From Brasilonema sennae CENA114 (lineage in GTDB: Bacteria > Cyanobacteriota > Cyanobacteriia > Cyanobacteriales > Nostocaceae), in NCBI RefSeq assembly GCF_006968745.1, contig NZ_CP030118.1, positions 5,391,943 to 5,455,942 on the forward strand: a stretch of DNA of 64,000 nucleotides. The letters are read 5' to 3'. Positions 61,218 to 64,000 of the stretch are shown in pieces. The position numbers and the translations under genes were made by a program. Positions within the stretch are counted from its first letter, which is position 1, and every line of letters starts with the position of its first letter. The notes under the pieces were generated by a model, which was not told the origin of the DNA, searched no databases, and saw nothing but the letters and a program-made list of their open reading frames with translations.

Positions 61218-62675
61218 ATGACTTTGGCTGAAACTGCAAACAACACCCATTCTACCAATCCTTTTCTCAATCTCCACTACGAAAGAGCTGTTGAATCTCT
61301 GGGTGAGGATTACTACGATGAAGTCGCCGCAGCAGAATTTCCTCAACATATCTTGCGCTGGCGTAATGATGCACTTTTACACCGCTTAGAACTAAACCCG
61401 CAATTGGTAAAAGACGACGACTTTATCTCAGCCTTTGGCAAATTTGAGGAACGAAAACCACTTTTAGCACTGTGTTATCACGGCTATCAATTTGGCGAAT
61501 ACAACCCTTTTTTAGGAGATGGTAGGGGCTTTCTCTACGGACAAGTACGTGGTACTGATGGCGAACTATACGACTTCGGCACCAAAGGTTCCGGTAAAAC
61601 TCCTTACTCCCGTGGTGGTGATGGTATGCTGACACTCAAGGGCGGAGTACGAGAAGTTCTGGCTGCAGAAATGTTACATCACTTGGGTGTACGCACTTCA
61701 CGTTGTTTGAGCATGATTGAAACAGGCTTATCCCTTTGGCGAGGTGATGAACCTTCTCCTACTCGTTCTTCGGTGATTGTGAGGATGGGGCGATCGCACA
61801 TTCGGTTTGGCACTTTTGAACGACTGCATTATTTGCGACGTCCAGATTTGACCAAAAAGCTACTAGACCATGTCATTGAGCAGTATTATCGAGATTTCAT
61901 CACTCAAGAAGATAAGTATGTTCTATTTTATGCCGATTTAGTCAAACGGACAGCAGAACTGGTGGCGCAGTGGATGGCAGCAGGTTTTTGTCATGCAGTG
62001 CTCAACACAGATAATATGTCAATAACTGGGGAGAGTTTTGACTACGGTCCTTATGGCTTTATAACCAGTTACCAGCCCTACTTCACTGCTGCCTATTTCG
62101 ATCATTATCGACGCTACTGTTACACTCATCAACCTGGGATTTGTAAGTGGAATTTAGAAACACTCCAAGACGCCTTAAAAGGTGTTATTGATTACGGTGA
62201 TATGCAGGCTGGATTGGCTAAATTTGATGAGCATTATCAGAGCGAATACCGCACTTTAATGTTGAAGAAGTTGGGTTTTGAGCAATTGTCACACCCAGAA
62301 GCTGATGAACTTTTAAATCTGACTATTCAATTTTTGCAAGGTAGCGAAGTTGGTTATCATCAGTTCTTTTACGAAATGGCTCGCACCTTTTCATTGAAAT
62401 GGCGAGATGAACCAGGTTTGATTATGGCAGATTCAAATCTTGTACCAGCATCAGGAGTATCAGAAGTTTTTGATAATTGGTGTCTTATATACCATAAAAT
62501 ATTAAATAATTTTGACCCTGAGCAAATAGATAGTATTGCCCAAACTCTAACTCGTCAAAATCCCAAAACTGTGATACATAAACCAGTGATTGAATCAATT
62601 TGGCAATCCATTGTTCAGGAAGATAACTGGCAACCTTTTTATGAGTTAATTGAGTGCATTCAGTCTGGAAAATAA
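61218..62675 (+). CDS. selO: Protein adenylyltransferase SelO (YdiU family)
   Basis: 485 residues. SelO hallmarks are the N-terminal Y-G-x-Q-F-G type segment (CYHGYQFGEYNPFLGDGRGFLYG), GTKGSGKTPYSRGGDG, SMIETGLSLWRGD-like core, and the metal-binding region HAVLNTDNMSITGESFDYGPYGF. SelO is a pseudokinase-fold enzyme that transfers AMP to proteins, linked to redox homeostasis. The usual C-terminal selenocysteine or Cys near the end is reflected only by Cys in LIECIQSGK. Catalytic residues look intact. Confidence 0.95.
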   Translation: MTLAETANNTHSTNPFLNLHYERAVESLGEDYYDEVAAAEFPQHILRWRNDALLHRLELNPQLVKDDDFISAFGKFEERKPLLALCYHGYQFGEYNPFLGDGRGFLYGQVRGTDGELYDFGTKGSGKTPYSRGGDGMLTLKGGVREVLAAEMLHHLGVRTSRCLSMIETGLSLWRGDEPSPTRSSVIVRMGRSHIRFGTFERLHYLRRPDLTKKLLDHVIEQYYRDFITQEDKYVLFYADLVKRTAELVAQWMAAGFCHAVLNTDNMSITGESFDYGPYGFITSYQPYFTAAYFDHYRRYCYTHQPGICKWNLETLQDALKGVIDYGDMQAGLAKFDEHYQSEYRTLMLKKLGFEQLSHPEADELLNLTIQFLQGSEVGYHQFFYEMARTFSLKWRDEPGLIMADSNLVPASGVSEVFDNWCLIYHKILNNFDPEQIDSIAQTLTRQNPKTVIHKPVIESIWQSIVQEDNWQPFYELIECIQSGK

Positions 62676-62685
62676 AGAGTGAACT

Positions 62686-62810
62686 GGGGAACATCCCAAA
62701 TGTGTAAATTTATTTTATTTTGTAGTGGGGGCCGGACAGCCCGCTTCAGCAATAAAGTAGGGAGCATCTTGCTCCCACTACGTATTTATTGCAAAATTGG
62801 GATGCTCCCG
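62686..62810. mobile_element. Inverted-repeat element, CATCCCAA family
   Basis: About 125 bp bounded by GGGAACATCCCAA and TTGGGATGCTCCC (one mismatch in 13). The interior has a second hairpin (GTAGGGAGCA...TGCTCCCACTAC). The ends resemble those of the 64-bp element at 22814-22877, so both may belong to one MITE-like family. It lies 11 bp after the selO stop. Confidence 0.65.
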
Positions 62811-62835
62811 ATGAACTGTCTGTAAGCCAATTGTG

Positions 62836-62878
62836 CTTAAACAAGTAAGGTATATTGACCGCGCCTTACTTGTTTAAG
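62836..62878. terminator. 15-bp perfect stem-loop downstream of selO
   Basis: Arms CTTAAACAAGTAAGG and CCTTACTTGTTTAAG are perfectly complementary with a 13-nt loop. No T-run follows, so it could equally be an operator for the downstream gene. Confidence 0.5.
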
Positions 62879-63047
62879 ACATTAGAGTAGACTTATTAGC
62901 AGTTGTAACCCAAACAGTAAAAAAAGTTGTTTTTGCCTACAAAAGTGTCAAAGTAGTTTTTGCAAGAAAGATATATACTGTATAGTAAAGCGGATTTTCC
63001 TCCTAGAAAACTCGCGTCACAAATATTTGTAAACAAGCGGGCTAGTT

Positions 63048-64000
63048 GTGAGTGAAGAAGAATTTTCTCGGTGTATCCAAATTCTCCGTCAGCAGATAGA
63101 AGCGCTGCAAAAATATATTATCTTAAATCCAAGGCAGCCGCAACAAGTCGCTGAAGCGATGCAGCAAATAGATGCCTCCTTGGACACCCTGCATGTACTT
63201 AGTGAACAAATACACAGTAGCTTAGAAACAATGCAGGTTATTCAGGAACAACTGCTAGAGCAGGATGAGTATCTAGCAGAAGAACGTCAGCGTTATTATG
63301 ACCTGTTCGAGTTTGCACCCGATGCTTATTTGCTGACAGATACTCAAGGAGTGATTCTCTTAGCTAACCGCGCTGCTGGCGCATTATTCAACGTCTTGCC
63401 CAACTTCCTAATTGGCAAACCATTAATCAATTTTGTGCCTGAGGCAGAACGTTGGGTCTTTCGTAACAAATTAAACGAGTTTTCCTCTCTATATTCTTCC
63501 GTGCAAGAGTGGGAAATACGTATGTGTCCGCGTAGGAGTCAACCTTTTGACGCTTCACTCTTGGTGGCACCTGTGCGTGACCCTTTTAGAACGCTGGTTT
63601 CTCTACGGATAGGCGTGCGTGATATTACTAAGTACAAGGCTGCGAATTTACAACACATCCAATCAGTAGCTGAGTTGCTGCCAGAGGCAGCAACTCAGCT
63701 GCTGCCTCTGGCAGCAGCTGTAGAGACTCCTCTTTCGCTTGATGGCTTGCAGGTGCTCTTTGTGGATGATGAAGCGGATGCCCGCGAGTTTATCACGGCA
63801 GTGCTGGAGCAACATGGAATTTATGTGACAGCAGTTGTTTCAGTAGCTGAGGCGCTGGAGGTGCTGGAGCGATCATCGCGCCCCGATGTGATACTAAGTG
63901 ACATCAGGATGCCGGATGAAGATGGCTACGCTTTGATTAAGAAAGTACGGGCACTAGAGGCACAGAAGGGATGGCAGATTCCTGCCGGTGCGATAACAGC
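63048..64000 (+). CDS. PAS-domain / response-regulator protein (runs off right edge)
   Basis: About 318 residues are visible from a GTG at 63048. An N-terminal coiled coil (about 1-80) and a PAS domain (about 82-205, YYDLFEFAPDAYLLTDTQG) are followed by a linker and a receiver domain from about 235. The acidic pair VDDEAD and the phospho-acceptor Asp in VILSDIRMPDEDGY are present. The Lys end of the receiver and anything beyond lie outside the window. A hairpin-forming repeat in the linker encodes LLPEAATQLLPLAAA. It is likely part of a two-component signalling pathway; partners are not visible. Confidence 0.85.
   Translation, partial: MSEEEFSRCIQILRQQIEALQKYIILNPRQPQQVAEAMQQIDASLDTLHVLSEQIHSSLETMQVIQEQLLEQDEYLAEERQRYYDLFEFAPDAYLLTDTQGVILLANRAAGALFNVLPNFLIGKPLINFVPEAERWVFRNKLNEFSSLYSSVQEWEIRMCPRRSQPFDASLLVAPVRDPFRTLVSLRIGVRDITKYKAANLQHIQSVAELLPEAATQLLPLAAAVETPLSLDGLQVLFVDDEADAREFITAVLEQHGIYVTAVVSVAEALEVLERSSRPDVILSDIRMPDEDGYALIKKVRALEAQKGWQIPAGAIT

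Overview
This window is chromosomal DNA of a filamentous, probably heterocyst-forming cyanobacterium (order Nostocales). The evidence is a kaiABC cluster with the short, roughly 100-residue KaiA typical of Nostoc/Anabaena, followed by a TolC-type gene in the arrangement I recall from Anabaena (kaiA-kaiB-kaiC-hgdD). Photosystem I psaC, cytochrome b6f petB, petD and petL, a CpcS-type phycobilin lyase and an NblB-like protein are also present, together with many GCGATCGC (HIP1) octamers, heptamer (STRR-like) repeats and small inverted-repeat elements. I cannot name the species.

Layout. 1-5.0 kb: minus-strand kaiA-kaiB-kaiC-tolC plus the start of a small hypothetical gene. 5.0-6.5 kb: a long apparently non-coding upstream region. 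6.5-10.2 kb: a 1253-residue CBS-domain hybrid histidine kinase, divergent from kaiA. 10.2-19.2 kb: an accessory island holding a membrane pentapeptide-repeat/CHAT protein, a convergent transglutaminase-like/NACHT/HEAT giant protein with ten identical 78-bp units, and an LCAT-type serine hydrolase. 20-22.4 kb: glmS and psaC. 22.9-27.5 kb: a Ser/Thr kinase, a trypsin-TPR protein, a COP23-domain protein and a second trypsin-like protease. 27.6-30.8 kb: acylphosphatase, DUF1823, zinc-ribbon protein, GT4 glycosyltransferase and an RsbW-like ATPase. 31.3-34.3 kb: petD and petB divergent from ctpA. 34.4-39.4 kb: a degenerate metallo-beta-lactamase fold protein, a site-2 protease, an IS630-type element and an EEP-family phosphohydrolase. 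39.8-44.6 kb: a type I secretion pair (HlyD and a CAP/C39-like ABC transporter). 45.2-47.5 kb: cpcS-like, nblB-like and a fasciclin-domain protein. 47.6-52.2 kb: a transporter remnant, an MFS/GPH transporter, a phosphoribosyltransferase, a lipid kinase and ExoD. 52.4-56.9 kb: a second NACHT-HEAT protein and a Uma2-family nuclease. 57.2-64 kb: aroB, a secreted hypothetical protein, petL, bioB, a GNAT acetyltransferase, selO and a PAS/receiver protein running off the right edge.

How the parts fit. The left end is the circadian oscillator with a possible signalling kinase next to it. The TolC there could serve as outer-membrane exit for the HlyD/ABC pair 37 kb away. The most system-like accessory region is 10.9-19.2 kb: a CHAT caspase-like protein, a STAND NTPase carrying a transglutaminase-like module, and a lipase-like hydrolase, all recurring parts of bacterial conflict or immune systems. 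The second NACHT protein shares the same chassis and C-terminal motif but has a different N-terminal module. That these form a defence system is inference; the domain motifs are visible in the sequence.
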